Assembly (NCBI GenBank): GCA_963761475.1
Contig: CAVXGT010000010.1
Span: forward strand, 434,001-498,000
Reading direction: 5' to 3'
Source: Ga0077555 sp963761475
Lineage (GTDB): Bacteria > Pseudomonadota > Alphaproteobacteria > Rhizobiales > Hyphomicrobiaceae
Length of the DNA: 64,000 nt
A program made the position numbers and the translations under genes. Below the pieces are notes generated by a model that saw only the letters and a list, made by a program, of their open reading frames with translations, made no database searches and had not been told where the DNA came from. Positions 17,327 through 28,422 of the stretch are shown here, piece by piece. How positions within the stretch are numbered: the stretch's first letter is position 1; each line of letters begins with the position of its first letter.

Positions 17327-17866
17327 TCAGCGCATGAGGAGGTGGACGGACAGCCATGCGATCATCGCGAGCGAAATGGCAGCGTGCACAAGAGCGAACG
17401 CCCGCCAACCACGACCCGAATTACCCTCGGGAGGCTTGGCCTTGGAAAGCTGCATCTGGTGGCCCGCATGGCGTCGGATCCATTCGGCCTGCTCGGCCGG
17501 CATGATAATTTTGACCTCGGGCGCATTGCAGATCGCCAACTCGGTCGACGCCGCGTCGAGGTACCACGATGCCCCCCAGCCCTGGATCTCGCGGTAAGGG
17601 ATGAAGAGCGGCGTGTGAAACAACGAAAAGGGCGCGAGAATTCGGAGAGAAACGCCGGTTTCATGGACTCCAATCGTCAAAATGCCCTTTATGGAATTGA
17701 ACCCGCCAAGGCCGAGCAGCACGGCGCTTTGCAATTTCCGGGTTTGGAGCGGGCGGTCTGCGGCTCCGGCGTATCTCGTCGCGAGATAGCGCCAGCGGCG
17801 CGCGTTGGCCCGCAGCATGCCGCCGAACAGGGCCGCGAATACGCAAAAACCGAAAACGGATAGCAC
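17327..17866 (-). CDS. Hypothetical membrane protein
   Basis: A 179-residue protein with one hydrophobic segment at the N-terminus (MLSVFGFCVFAALFGGML) and one at the C-terminus (AFALVHAAISLAMIAWLSV), enclosing a cytoplasmic or periplasmic domain of about 130 residues. The middle part (LTIGVHETGVSLRIL, FIPYREIQGW, APEVKIIMPAEQAEWI) reads like a small PH-like beta domain, as in many bacterial two-TM proteins, but I cannot name a family. It stands alone between the GNAT and Nudix genes. Confidence 0.65.
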   Translation of the reverse strand: MLSVFGFCVFAALFGGMLRANARRWRYLATRYAGAADRPLQTRKLQSAVLLGLGGFNSIKGILTIGVHETGVSLRILAPFSLFHTPLFIPYREIQGWGASWYLDAASTELAICNAPEVKIIMPAEQAEWIRRHAGHQMQLSKAKPPEGNSGRGWRAFALVHAAISLAMIAWLSVHLLMR

Positions 17867-18005
17867 GGCTTGTCAGTCTCCCGGTCGAGGCTGCACGCCC
17901 GGGCACGGCGCGAGCCGCCCGCCAAGGCTGGTCAGGGAACCATAGCCTGATCGTCTAAAGGTAGCGTTAGTCGCCCCGCAGGCCGATACCCCCGGGCCGC
18001 GATCC

Positions 18006-18494
18006 CTACCAGAGCTTGGACCGCGCCTGGCCCCCGAGAAGCTCGGCGAGCCGCCGCCGCGTGCCGGCCGTCGTGCCCTCCGGCAGGGCGTCCGGGGCAA
18101 AGAACCCGGTTTCGGCGATCTCGCGGTTGGGAGCAGGAACCTGGGTCTGGTGCCAATGCCGCACCACGTAGATCGCAACATGGTCCCCGGGGTAGATCTC
18201 CCAATTCGAATAGATGCCGAACAATTCAACCGGACCGGTCACCTCAATATTGCCTTCCTCCAAGAGTTCGCGCAGCAGCGAATCTTCGATCGTCTCGCCG
18301 TATTCGACACCGCCACCGGGAAAGATCCAGCCCGGCGAATAGGTCTGTCGAACAAGCAGCACCCGGCCCTCGCCGTCGATGACAATTCCCCGCGCCCCGA
18401 AGGTCAACGATCGTTGCCAGCGCCAGTAGCGCTGCATCGACCGCCGGATAATCATCTCTCGTTTCACGAGCGTCACTTTCGCTTCGGCAACCAT
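18006..18494 (-). CDS. NUDIX domain-containing hydrolase
   Basis: A 162-residue Nudix hydrolase that should cleave a nucleoside diphosphate linked to another group. The Nudix box is at about residues 61-83: GGGVEYGE, then RELLEEGNI. The metal-binding REXXEE core is intact, but the usual Gly near the end of the box is Asn. A basic N-terminal segment (RRSMQRYWRWQRSLTFGARG) precedes the fold. An internal ATG at 18455 is an alternative start. It is divergent from the metallophosphoesterase. Substrate not predictable. Confidence 0.88.
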   Translation of the reverse strand: MVAEAKVTLVKREMIIRRSMQRYWRWQRSLTFGARGIVIDGEGRVLLVRQTYSPGWIFPGGGVEYGETIEDSLLRELLEEGNIEVTGPVELFGIYSNWEIYPGDHVAIYVVRHWHQTQVPAPNREIAETGFFAPDALPEGTTAGTRRRLAELLGGQARSKLW

Positions 18495-18601
18495 AGGCAG
18501 AATGTCGCCAACGACAGCCTCTTTGCAATCTTAAGCGCAACGTGGCAAGCGCTGTCGTGACGCCAGCAGCCGGCATCGGCCGAACGAGGCAGCACGCCAC
18601 G

Positions 18602-19552
18602 ATGACGTTTACCCTCGCCCATCTCTCCGACCCGCATTTGCCGCCGCTGCCGCTGCCGGCACTGGGCGAATGGAACATCAAGCGTCTGCTCGGTGTGCTC
18701 AATTGGATCCGCCGCCGCAAGCGCCAGCATCGTGCCGACGTGCTGGCCCGCCTCTTGAGCGACCTTCGCCACCAGCAGCCGGATCACATCGCAGTCACGG
18801 GAGATCTGGCGAACCTGGGCTTGCCGGTCGAGCATGCGGCAGCAGCCAGGTGGCTGGCGGACGTCGGCCCGCCGGCCGACGTGACAGCCATTCCAGGCAA
18901 TCACGATATCTATACCTGCGTAACGGACGATCCGGGCATTGCGCGCTGGGGTGGGTATATGACGCCGCTTCCGCCGACCGCGCCGCCGCCAGACATCGTG
19001 TCGACCGTGGCCCCGCGCTTTCCGTTCGTTCGCCGCCTCGGCCCGCTGGCCCTGATCGGCCTCAATTCCGCCGTCCCGACCCCGCCGCTCTATGCCTCCG
19101 GCCGGCTGGGCCCCGACCAGCTCGCGGAGCTGGCGCGCCTGCTGGACGAGCTGCGTGGGGCGGGCCTCGCCCGTGTTGTGCTGATCCACCATCCGCCGAT
19201 ACCCGGCCTGCGCGAGGCGCGCTGCGCCCTCGAGGACGCCGCCGACCTGGCCGGCGTCCTGGCGCGCCATGGCGCCGAGCTCGTCCTCCACGGCCACAAC
19301 CATCGCGCCATGCTGAACTTCGTCGAAAGTCCGAATGGCACGGCGGCCATCGTTGGCGTTCCTTCGGCCTCGATGGCCGAGACCCACGGACGCCAGACGT
19401 TGGCGCGCTACAACCTCTATCGCTTCGCCGGGGCCTCGGACCCAAGGGCGGTGGTGGAATGCATCGAGCGTGGCATCCGCACGCCCGATGGCCCCGTGGA
19501 AGAGATCTCACGTCGCCGCCTCGCGCCGGGGTCAGCGGCTGTCGCGGTTTAG
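18602..19552 (+). CDS. Metallophosphoesterase (calcineurin-like)
   Basis: A 316-residue phosphoesterase with the complete two-metal site: LSDPHL near residue 8, TGDLANLG near 63, PGNHDIY near 98, IHHPP near 197 and HGHNH near 235. This layout matches the Icc/CpdA-type cyclic-nucleotide phosphodiesterases and related enzymes. The insertion around residues 18-50 (Trp/Arg-rich) is common in the Hyphomicrobiales members. I choose the ATG at 18602, which begins MTFTLAHLSD; upstream residues are not conserved-looking. Its 3' end is convergent with the GMC oxidoreductase, with stop codons nearly touching (overlap of 4 bases). Confidence 0.9.
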   Translation: MTFTLAHLSDPHLPPLPLPALGEWNIKRLLGVLNWIRRRKRQHRADVLARLLSDLRHQQPDHIAVTGDLANLGLPVEHAAAARWLADVGPPADVTAIPGNHDIYTCVTDDPGIARWGGYMTPLPPTAPPPDIVSTVAPRFPFVRRLGPLALIGLNSAVPTPPLYASGRLGPDQLAELARLLDELRGAGLARVVLIHHPPIPGLREARCALEDAADLAGVLARHGAELVLHGHNHRAMLNFVESPNGTAAIVGVPSASMAETHGRQTLARYNLYRFAGASDPRAVVECIERGIRTPDGPVEEISRRRLAPGSAAVAV

Positions 19553-21192
19553 GCTGCTTTCTGGGAGCCGACCTTGGCAGCCGCCAGCACCATCTCCGAG
19601 CACTTTTCGCCGATCATGATGCACGGTGCGTTGGTGTTGCCGCTGGTCAGCGTCGGCATGATCGAGGCATCCGCAATCCTCAAGCCCTCGATACCGTGCA
19701 CCCTGAGTTGCGCGTCCACCACCGCAGCCGGGTCCGAGCCCATCTTGCAGGTGCCGACCGGATGGTAGGTGGTCTCGGCGTTATTGCGCACCCACTCCAA
19801 CAGTTCCTCGTCGCTCTGCAGGTGCGCGCCGGGCGCGATCTCCTTGCCGGTGATCTCGGCCAGTGGTGACGTCGCCATCAGCTCGCGCGCCTTGCGCATC
19901 GCGGCCAGCAGCCCATCGCGATCATGTGGCGCCGACAGGAAGTTGAACCGGATCGCCGGTGGCGCCGCCGGATCGGCAGACTTGATGTGGATCGAGCCGA
20001 TGCTTTCCGAGCGCAGTACGTTGATGTTCATGGTGATGCCGCGCTGGCGGCTGATGCGCCGCTCGCGCCCGGCCATCTCGTAGATGAAGGGAAGTACGGA
20101 GATGGTCGCATCGGGCGTTTCAAGGCCCGGCCGGGTGCGGAAATACATCCGCAGCGGCACCGACGTCGTCGCCAGGAACCCCTCGCGGTAGAGCGCGTAC
20201 TTGATCGCCTCCCGCGCCAGTCGCCAACCGCGCGCATTGTCGTTGAAGGTGGCATTGCGCTCCGTGATGGCGAACTTGACGCGCGGCGAATAGTGGTCGC
20301 GCAGGTTCTCGCCGACGCCCTTGAGCTCGTGCACCGGCGTGATACCGAGCCCGCGCAGTAGCGCGCCCTGCCCGATGCCGGAAAGCTCGAGCAGCTTCGG
20401 CGAATTGATCGAGCCGCCTGAGAGCACCACTTCCCGCCGGGCCCGCGCCTCCCGCAATTCGCCGCCGACGCGATAGCGCACACCGACACAGCGCTTGCCC
20501 TCGAGCACCAGCGCCTCGGCGAGCGCCCCTTGCTCGATGCGCAGATTGGATCGCGACCGCGCCGGGTCGAGGTAGCAGAAAGCCGTGCTTTGCCGGCGTC
20601 CCTTGGCGATCGTCACTTGGCTCATGCCGATCCCCTCCTGCGTCTCGCCGTTGAGATCGGGATTGAACGGCAGGCCAATCTTGCCGGCGGCCTCGATCAT
20701 CTTTTCGAGCAGTGGAACCTTGTTGCGCGGCGTATCGGTGACCCGCAGAGGTCCGTTGCGCCCGCGGTAGGCGTCCGAGCCGCCGTCGTAGCTCTCCATC
20801 TTCTTGAACACCGGCAGCACGTCCTGGTAGCTCCAGCCGCGATTGCCGAGCTGCGCCCAGTGATCGTAGTCCTGCGCCTGGCCACGGATGAAAACCATGC
20901 CGTTGATCGAACTCGATCCGCCCAGCATCTTGCCGCGCGGAACCTCGATCTGCCGTCCGCCCGAGCCGTCGTCGGGCTCTGATTTGTAGCACCAGTTGAC
21001 GGCCGGATTGTCGACCAGCTTGGCGATGCCGACGGGAATCCGCGACCACAGGAAATCCGAGCCCTCGGTGCCAGCTTCCAGGCACAGCACGCGGTAGTCG
21101 CCACTTTCGCTGAGCCGGCTGGCAACCACCGCGCCGGCAGAGCCCGCGCCGACGACGATGTAGTCATAGTTGGTGAGGGCGGGCGTGGTCAT
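19549..21192 (-). CDS. GMC family FAD-dependent oxidoreductase (choline dehydrogenase-like)
   Basis: A 547-residue flavoprotein of the glucose-methanol-choline family, which oxidises alcohols. The FAD motif YIVVGAGSAGAVVASRL is at residues 11-27, the first GMC signature (GKMLGGSSSINGMVF) near 90, the second (VVLSGGSINSPKLLELSGIG) near 260, and the catalytic His of TYHPVGTCKMG near 485, with the final ADASIMPTLTSGNTNAP. The start at 21192 has AAGGAA before it. It lies directly downstream of, and on the same strand as, the liv operon (91 bases), so may be co-expressed. The substrate is unknown. Confidence 0.92.
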   Translation of the reverse strand: MTTPALTNYDYIVVGAGSAGAVVASRLSESGDYRVLCLEAGTEGSDFLWSRIPVGIAKLVDNPAVNWCYKSEPDDGSGGRQIEVPRGKMLGGSSSINGMVFIRGQAQDYDHWAQLGNRGWSYQDVLPVFKKMESYDGGSDAYRGRNGPLRVTDTPRNKVPLLEKMIEAAGKIGLPFNPDLNGETQEGIGMSQVTIAKGRRQSTAFCYLDPARSRSNLRIEQGALAEALVLEGKRCVGVRYRVGGELREARARREVVLSGGSINSPKLLELSGIGQGALLRGLGITPVHELKGVGENLRDHYSPRVKFAITERNATFNDNARGWRLAREAIKYALYREGFLATTSVPLRMYFRTRPGLETPDATISVLPFIYEMAGRERRISRQRGITMNINVLRSESIGSIHIKSADPAAPPAIRFNFLSAPHDRDGLLAAMRKARELMATSPLAEITGKEIAPGAHLQSDEELLEWVRNNAETTYHPVGTCKMGSDPAAVVDAQLRVHGIEGLRIADASIMPTLTSGNTNAPCIMIGEKCSEMVLAAAKVGSQKAA

Positions 21193-21283
21193 GGCGGCTC
21201 GGTTCCTTCTGGCGCGTCGGCGGATGCGGCACCATGGAAGCCGCTGCGGGCCCCTTATGGCAAGTCCTGATGCGCGGGAACTA

Positions 21284-22027
21284 TCAATGCCGCCCGCCTT
21301 CGAGATAGGCCGCGCGGATTTCGGGCCGAGCCAGCAGCTCGCGTCCACTGCCCGTCATCGTGATCTGCCCATTGACCATCACGTAGCCGCGATGCGCCAG
21401 CCGAAGCGCATGGAAGGCATTCTGCTCGACGAGGAACACGGTCATGCCGTCCTTCTCGTTGAGCTCCTGGATGGCCGAGAAGATCTGCTTCACGATCAGC
21501 GGCGCCAGCCCCAGCGATGGCTCGTCCAGCAGCAGCAGCTCCGGCCGGCTCATCAGCGCGCGCGCAATGGCCAGCATCTGCTGCTCGCCGCCCGAAAGCG
21601 TCCCGCCGCGCTGCTCCAAGCGTTCCCTGAGGCGCGGAAACAGCCGCGTGACCTTCTCGAGGTCTTCATCGAAATGCGCGCCCTTGTCGAGTTCGGCGCC
21701 CATCTGCAGGTTTTCATAGACCGTCATGCGCGGAAAGATCCGCCGACCCTCTGGCGATTGCGCGATGCGCAGCCGCGCGATCTCGTGCGTGGCAAGCGCC
21801 GTGATGTCCTGGCCCTTGAACGTGATGCTGCCGGCCCGCGCCCGCGGGTTGCCGAAGATCGTCATCATCAGCGTCGACTTGCCGGCGCCGTTGGCCCCGA
21901 TCAACGTCACGATCTCGCCCTTGCCGACGTCAAGGTCGACGCCGCGCAGCGCCATGATGTTCCCGTAGTAGGTCTGGACGCCGCGGACGCTGAGCAACGG
22001 CGGCGGGGCTGTTGGTGTCTCGCTCAT
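21284..22027 (-). CDS. livF: Branched-chain amino-acid ABC transporter ATP-binding protein LivF
   Basis: ATPase of 247 residues for a branched-chain or related amino-acid importer. Walker A GANGAGKST near residue 44, signature LSGGEQQML near 143, Walker B LLLLDEPSLGL near 164 and the switch LVEQN near 197. It ends with the family tail IRAAYLEGG. Its ATG overlaps the correct livG stop (ATGA at 22024-22027). Because of the livG frameshift, this frame is continuous with the 5' part of livG as a 560-residue ORF, but the conserved LivF starts here. Confidence 0.93.
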   Translation of the reverse strand: MSETPTAPPPLLSVRGVQTYYGNIMALRGVDLDVGKGEIVTLIGANGAGKSTLMMTIFGNPRARAGSITFKGQDITALATHEIARLRIAQSPEGRRIFPRMTVYENLQMGAELDKGAHFDEDLEKVTRLFPRLRERLEQRGGTLSGGEQQMLAIARALMSRPELLLLDEPSLGLAPLIVKQIFSAIQELNEKDGMTVFLVEQNAFHALRLAHRGYVMVNGQITMTGSGRELLARPEIRAAYLEGGRH

Positions 22028-22965
22028 TTTCGGCCCTCCGCCAGGGCCTCGGCCTCCGCCACCTCTTCGTCCTCGACGCCGAGGTAGGCGGCGATGACTT
22101 TCGCATCGTTCTTCACGTCGTCGGGCGGGCCATCGGCGATCTTGGTGCCGTATTCGAGGACCACCACCTTGTCGGAAATCTCCATGACCACCGACATGTC
22201 GTGCTCGATCAGCAGGATCGCGGTTGCGTGCTCGCGCTTGATCGTGCGCAGCAGCGCGTTGAGATCGGCGGATTCGCGCGGGATTGAGACCCGCCGCCGG
22301 CTCGTCCAGGCACAACAACACCGGCTCGGTGCACATCGCGCGCGCGATCTCGAGGCGCCGCTGCGCGCCATAAGGAAGATCGCCAGCCGCATCGTCCGCC
22401 CGATCGGTGAGCCCGATCAGATCCAGCCACTGCCGGGCTCTATCGACAGCCTCTCGCTCGGCGGCCTTGAAGCTTGGCGCACCGAGCAGACCCAGGATCG
22501 ACCAGCCCGATGCGAGCATCAACCGGTTGTGCTGGGCAACGACCAGGTTTTCCAGCACCGTCATGCCCGAGAACAGGCGGATGTTCTGGAAGGTGCGCGC
22601 GACGTGCGCCTTCGCGGCGATCTCGTAGTCGGGCATCCGCTCGAGCAGGAAAACGCCGCTATCGCCGCGCGTCACGCCCCGGCTCCATCGAGCGCCCGAG
22701 CGCGTGACGGTGTCGAGCACGTCGCGAGCCGGGCCGTCTTTGAGAAGCGCGATCCGTCCGGCAGTGGGCTTGTAGAATCCGGTGATGCAGTTGAAGACGG
22801 TGGTCTTGCCGGCCCCGTTCGGCCCGATCAGCGCGGTGATCTCGCCGCTGTTGGCAACGAACGAGAGATCGTTAACGGCGGTTAGCCCGCCAAAGCGCAT
22901 GGTGACGTGCTCGACCACCAGCAGCGGCGCGTGTGCGGTGCCAGGTGTCGCCGCAGCTTCCGGCA

Positions 22966-22966
<1 letters not shown>
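22024..22966 (-). pseudogene. livG: Branched-chain amino-acid ABC transporter ATP-binding protein LivG, frameshifted
   Basis: LivG ATPase, intact in sequence but broken in frame. From 22966: Walker A GPNGAGKTT near residue 33, a long loop, then VARTFQNIRLF, signature LPYGAQRR and Walker B LCLDEPAAGLNP. Right after this the frame shifts: the conserved continuation RESADLN...LLIEHDMSVVMEISDKV runs in another frame to 22024. One extra base in the CGCGCGGG stretch (about 22276-22282) explains it; removing it gives a normal 313-residue LivG. The start overlaps the livM stop (ATGA). As written, the shifted frame reads through into livF. Confidence 0.88.
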
Positions 22967-24399
<1,433 letters not shown>

Positions 24400-24404
24400 G
24401 TGCG

Positions 24405-25316
24405 TCAGACCTTTTCGACCTCTGGGCGGCCAAGGATGCCGGACGGCAGGAAGATCAGCGTGATGGCAAGGATCGAGAAGGCGGCGACATCCTTGTAGTC
24501 GCTCGAGACATAGGCTGCCCAAAGCGCTTCGATCAGTCCGATCATGAGCCCGCCCAGCACTGCCCCCGGTAGCGAGCCGATGCCGCCGAGCACAGCGGCT
24601 GTGAACGCCTTGACCCCCGGCACGAACCCGTCGGCGAAGTTGACGCTGCCGTATTGCAGCACGTAGAGCAGGCCGGCGACCGCCGCCAGCGCCGCCCCCA
24701 TGATGAACGTGATCGAGATCGTCCGGTCGACGTTGATGCCGAGCAGCGCCGCCATCCGTCGGTCCTGCTCGCAGGCGCGCTGGGCCCGCCCAAGTGGCGT
24801 CTTCTGTACGAGATACCAGAACATCGCCAGCAACCCCGCGGTCACGCCGACGATGATGATCTGCTTGTAGGAGACGATGATCCCGCCGGTTTCACCGAGC
24901 GAGAAATAGCCCTCGACCATGGGCGGCACCGACTTGTTGCGCGGCCCCTGAACCAGTTGCACGAAATTCATCAAGAAGATCGACATGCCGATAGCCGAGA
25001 TCAGCGGCGCCAGGCGGAACGAGCCCCGCAGCGGCCGGTAGGCAAGGCGCTCGATCACCCAGCTCCAAAGCCCGGTGATGATCATCCCGCCGATCAGCAC
25101 CAGCGCCAGCGCCACAGCAAGCGACGCGATCCCGAGCACGTGGGAGACGACGAGATAGAGGATGAGCGCCACGAACGCCGACAGCATGAAGAGATCGCCG
25201 TGCGCGAAGTTCACCATGCCGATGATGCCGAACACCATGGTGTAGCCGATCGCGATGAGACCGTAGATCGATCCCAGCGTCACGCCGTTGATCACCTGCT
25301 GGAGGAAATATTCCAT
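24405..25316 (-). CDS. livH: Branched-chain amino-acid ABC transporter permease LivH
   Basis: Inner-membrane permease of 303 residues, first gene of the livHMGF operon. It begins MEYFLQQVINGVTLGSIYGL, the typical LivH start, followed by GYTMVFGIIGMVNFAHGD; about eight hydrophobic segments follow. The ATPase-contact region is RRMAALLGINVDRTI and the C-terminal membrane part includes KAFTAAVLGGIGSLPGA. The frame is open upstream to 25406 without conservation, so I use the ATG at 25316. No livK-type binding protein is adjacent, so the binding subunit must be encoded elsewhere. Confidence 0.93.
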   Translation of the reverse strand: MEYFLQQVINGVTLGSIYGLIAIGYTMVFGIIGMVNFAHGDLFMLSAFVALILYLVVSHVLGIASLAVALALVLIGGMIITGLWSWVIERLAYRPLRGSFRLAPLISAIGMSIFLMNFVQLVQGPRNKSVPPMVEGYFSLGETGGIIVSYKQIIIVGVTAGLLAMFWYLVQKTPLGRAQRACEQDRRMAALLGINVDRTISITFIMGAALAAVAGLLYVLQYGSVNFADGFVPGVKAFTAAVLGGIGSLPGAVLGGLMIGLIEALWAAYVSSDYKDVAAFSILAITLIFLPSGILGRPEVEKV

Positions 25317-25503
25317 GCCGCCCTTTTGCGCTGCCGCGCGCCAACTGCTGGTGATGGCAAATGCCAGCCGATCCGGCCCTGCCCAATACCCGGATTGAGC
25401 TGGCAATCACAGCCCGCTCACCCTCGCATCTTGCTCTTCCCTGCACCCTTCGGACGGAATGCCGGGTTTGACGTCGCGTCGGACCAGCCGATGCCCGGCC
25501 CTG

Positions 25504-25749
25504 TCAGAGCATGTTGTGGGCGCCGTCGCAGAACGGCTTGTCGTCGCTCGATTTGCAGCCACAAAGATTGAAGGTGCCGCTCTTCTCGGCGACGAAGCGC
25601 ATCGGCTTGAATGACCCGTCCTTGTGTGCGCCATCGCAGAAAGGCTGCTTGAGCGATTTCCCACACGTGCACCAGAAGTAGGGCTTTCCCGCTTCCAGCT
25701 CCACCTGATAGGGGCCCTTCTGGGCGCATACCGGCTCGTCGTCGGCCAT
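25504..25749 (-). CDS. CDGSH iron-sulfur domain-containing protein
   Basis: An 81-residue protein with two CDGSH-type 2Fe-2S motifs: CTCGKSLKQPFCDGAH near residues 31-46 and CGCKSSDDKPFCDGAH near 63-78. Each has the three Cys and one His that hold the cluster. Double-CDGSH small proteins are common in Proteobacteria and thought to act in redox or iron handling. The start at 25749 (MADDEP) is chosen because upstream sequence is not conserved. It follows the TauD gene on the same strand with about 110 bases between them. Confidence 0.9.
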   Translation of the reverse strand: MADDEPVCAQKGPYQVELEAGKPYFWCTCGKSLKQPFCDGAHKDGSFKPMRFVAEKSGTFNLCGCKSSDDKPFCDGAHNML

Positions 25750-25857
25750 TCCAAAACCTCCCTGGTCTGCCAGTGCCCGTCGCATCGGGCGTTGATGGCC
25801 ATTGTTGCCCAACGCGAAGCCGAAGACCAGCCCCGCCACGTCGCATGTTGCACGCCC

Positions 25858-26767
25858 TCAGGCCGCGCCGATGGCCTCCAGTTGCGGCCAGAACCTCCGG
25901 ATTGTCGTTCACGGACTCGAGGTCCTGCGTCGTCACTCGCCTGAGGTCGCGCTTTTCGTGGGCGTCGTCGAACCGGCGCCCCCGGTGGAGCGTGCAGCGG
26001 TTGTCCCAGATCACCAGATCGCCAACCTGCCAGTTGTGCGCATAGGTGAATGCATCGCGCGTCGCATGGTCCATCAGGTCGCTCAGCAGAAGCTTGCCCT
26101 CGGGAACCGGCCAGCCGTCGATATGATCGGCATGCGCGCCCATGTAGAGTGTCTTGCGCTTCGATCCCGGATGCACCTTGACGAGCGGGTGACGTACGTC
26201 CGGCAGCACCGCGCGCTCCTCCGGCGTATAATCGGTATGTCCGAGCTTGCCCCGCGAGCAGAAGATCGAATGCACGGCAACGAGACCCTCGACCGTGGCC
26301 TTCATCCGCTGGTCCAGCGCATCGTAGGCGGCCCGGAGGTCGGCAAACTCGGTCTCCCCGCCCCACGACGGCACGATGTGTGCGTGCAGCATCGACAAGG
26401 CCCCCGAGATCGGCCGGAACGAGGCGTCCGAGTGCCAGAGCATGTTGCCGAGCGCATCGAGGCGGCGATGATCCTGGCGGTCGCGCAGGGTGCCCGCTTC
26501 CGTCAGGTTCGAGATATCGGCGAGCTCTGCATGCTTGAGCCGCCGCTTGACCCGGTGGTTGCGGGGCTTGGCGATCGAGCCGAAGCGACTGCCAAGCGCC
26601 ATCATCTGGTCATCGTTGAGGTTTTGGCCGTGAAACACCACCACCGCGTGCGCGTTGATCGCATCGTCGAGCTGGCGAAAGGTCGCGTCGTCGATCGGCT
26701 GGGCAAGGTCCACGCCATTGATTTCGGCCATGAACAGCGGATGCAGCTTGCGGACGGTGATCGCCAT
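25858..26767 (-). CDS. TauD/TfdA family alpha-ketoglutarate-dependent dioxygenase (C-terminal frameshift)
   Basis: Non-haem iron, 2-oxoglutarate-dependent dioxygenase of about 302 residues. The facial triad is visible: WHSDASF (His-x-Asp, near residue 100) and the distal His in NRCTLHRGR (near 258); the 2-oxoglutarate Arg is in KRDLRRVTTQDL. The frame runs correctly to DNPEVLAAT, then an extra base in the CC at 25878-25879 sends it past its proper stop (TGA at 25858-25860) and on to 25418 through the CDGSH gene in a wrong frame. Without it the end reads TEAIGAA. The substrate (sulfonate, aryloxy acid or other) cannot be told. Confidence 0.88.
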
Positions 26768-26931
26768 GACTGGGGCTCCTGCGGCGTGGTTTGTGTCCGG
26801 CCTGCACCGGTGCACAACCACCAGTCTAGGCCGGCAGCGATTGCTGCGACAATCCCATTGCTTGCCCGTGTGCATCGGTCCGCGGCGACGGCCCCGCAAC
26901 CTGGCCGCTCCAGTCGGTTACGCCATGCCCG

Positions 26932-27828
26932 TCACAGCTGCTCGATCGGCCCGGCGAGCACGGCCGGCGCGTCCTCCGAGAACACCACGTCGACGCCCGG
27001 CATAGCCGCCAGCGTCTGGTAGTCGTCGGGGGTATGCGCCGCATAGGCCCACACCTGCAGCCCCTGGGAGCGGCAGAGTGCAATCAGCGGCCGTCCCACC
27101 AGAAACCGGCTGACCGCGACGCCGCCGCCCGATCGCGTCAGCAGTTCGACGAGCCGCGGTGCCAGCTCGGCGGCAACGAACGTATGCTGTCCCCCGACCG
27201 CGCCTGCCTCGAGGGGCGTATCGAAGCAACCTTCACCGATCACCGTCATGCCGCCAAAGCGCAGGATGCGCGCGCTGACCAGCCGGCCGATACCCCGGCC
27301 AACGACCCCGAGACGGGTCAACAGCAGGCACGACAACACCAGCGGCGATCGCGCGCCAGCCGCCTCGAGCGCCAATAGCACCTGCGGCGCGCGCGCCATG
27401 AACACGACCCGGTCGTCGAGCCCATGCCGGCGAACGGCCTCGACGTGCGCCCGCTCGAAGCCGATATCCTTGAGATCGATGCAGAGCTTTTGCCGTCCCG
27501 TCGCCTGCCGCTGAAAGCAAGTTAACGCCACCTCGAGGCTCGGCAACTCGCGCGCCGTGCCCTCCAACGTGGCGATCTCGGCACTTGTGGCGGCATGGAT
27601 TGCCCGCCGGCCCCCGGCAGCGTCGATGAAGGTCGGGTCGTGCCGGATGAAGAGGCCGCCGTCACGCGACACCCGCGTGTCGATCTCGTAGTAGGCAGCC
27701 CGCGCCTTTTCCATCCGCTCGAGCGCAGCGCGCGACTGCTCGTGATTGTCGTAGCCGCGCAACCGGTGACTGAGAAGCTTTTCGAGAAAACGCTCGGCCT
27801 TCGCGCCGGCTTCGGTGGGTTCGGTCAT
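26932..27828 (-). CDS. Glycerophosphodiester phosphodiesterase family protein
   Basis: A 298-residue TIM-barrel phosphodiesterase of the GDPD type. The first active-site block is LLSHRLRGYDNHEQS (His-Arg, near residue 20), the second is YYEIDTRVSRDGGLFIRHDP (acidic EID and catalytic HD, near 47-65), and IDLKDIG near 117 fits the family Lys. The end (YAAHTPDDYQTLAAMPGVDVVFSEDAP) follows the usual W-T-x-N/D pattern loosely. No signal peptide, so cytosolic. Its ATG overlaps the ruvX stop (ATGA), so they are translationally coupled. Confidence 0.88.
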   Translation of the reverse strand: MTEPTEAGAKAERFLEKLLSHRLRGYDNHEQSRAALERMEKARAAYYEIDTRVSRDGGLFIRHDPTFIDAAGGRRAIHAATSAEIATLEGTARELPSLEVALTCFQRQATGRQKLCIDLKDIGFERAHVEAVRRHGLDDRVVFMARAPQVLLALEAAGARSPLVLSCLLLTRLGVVGRGIGRLVSARILRFGGMTVIGEGCFDTPLEAGAVGGQHTFVAAELAPRLVELLTRSGGGVAVSRFLVGRPLIALCRSQGLQVWAYAAHTPDDYQTLAAMPGVDVVFSEDAPAVLAGPIEQL

Positions 27829-28358
27829 GCAGCACCCATGCCGCGCATCCGGTCGAGCGCGCCCTGCAGGATGATCGTGGCTGCCAGCTTGTCGATCACC
27901 TCGGCCCGCCGCCGTCGGGTGGTGTCAGCCGCGATCAGCATCCGCTCGGCCTCGGCCGTCGAGAGCCGCTCGTCCCACAACAGAACCGGCCGTCCAGAGG
28001 CCTGCGTCAGGTTGTGGGCGAAGGCCCGTGACGCCTGCGCCCGTGGCCCCTTGCTGCCGTCCAGGTTGAGGGGCAGCCCGACCACGAAGCCGCCGACGTC
28101 ATGCGTCTCGGCATGGTGCAGCAGCCTGGCAAGGTCCGCCTTGAACTTGGTCCGCCGGATGGTCTCCAGGGCCGAGGCGATCATCCGCCCGACGTCCGAC
28201 AGCGCCAGACCCAGTGTCTTGGTGCCGACGTCGATGCCGATCAGCCGCCGCCCCGGCGCCAGCGCCGCCGCGAACGCCGCAATCTCCAGAATGCCGCCCG
28301 CAGGCTCGGCGGACGTGCTGTCGGGGCTCGCCGGAGCCGCCGGATTGTTCTCGCTCAT
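27825..28358 (-). CDS. ruvX: Holliday junction resolvase RuvX (YqgF)
   Basis: A 177-residue RNase H-fold protein. The first acidic strand IGIDVGTKTLGLALSD is near residue 37, VVGLPLNLDGSKGPRA near 95 and LLWDERLSTAEAERML near 130 with the catalytic Asp/Glu. E. coli YqgF is linked to pre-16S rRNA processing and the family is annotated as Holliday junction resolvase. The 30-residue Ala/Pro-rich N-terminal extension is unusual but starts at a plausible ATG (28358). The gene is divergent from the UlaG-like hydrolase and overlaps the GDPD gene by 4 bases. Confidence 0.93.
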   Translation of the reverse strand: MSENNPAAPASPDSTSAEPAGGILEIAAFAAALAPGRRLIGIDVGTKTLGLALSDVGRMIASALETIRRTKFKADLARLLHHAETHDVGGFVVGLPLNLDGSKGPRAQASRAFAHNLTQASGRPVLLWDERLSTAEAERMLIAADTTRRRRAEVIDKLAATIILQGALDRMRGMGAA

Positions 28359-28422
28359 GCGATCCTTATAGTGGCGCCCGGACCAGTCCTCCACATCCTT
28401 CCTTCCGATCCGGAGATGTCAC

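Noticed and set aside
25418..25857. C-terminal extension of the TauD gene
   Set aside because: It reads through the CDGSH gene in a wrong frame after a one-base insertion; the proper stop is at 25858-25860.
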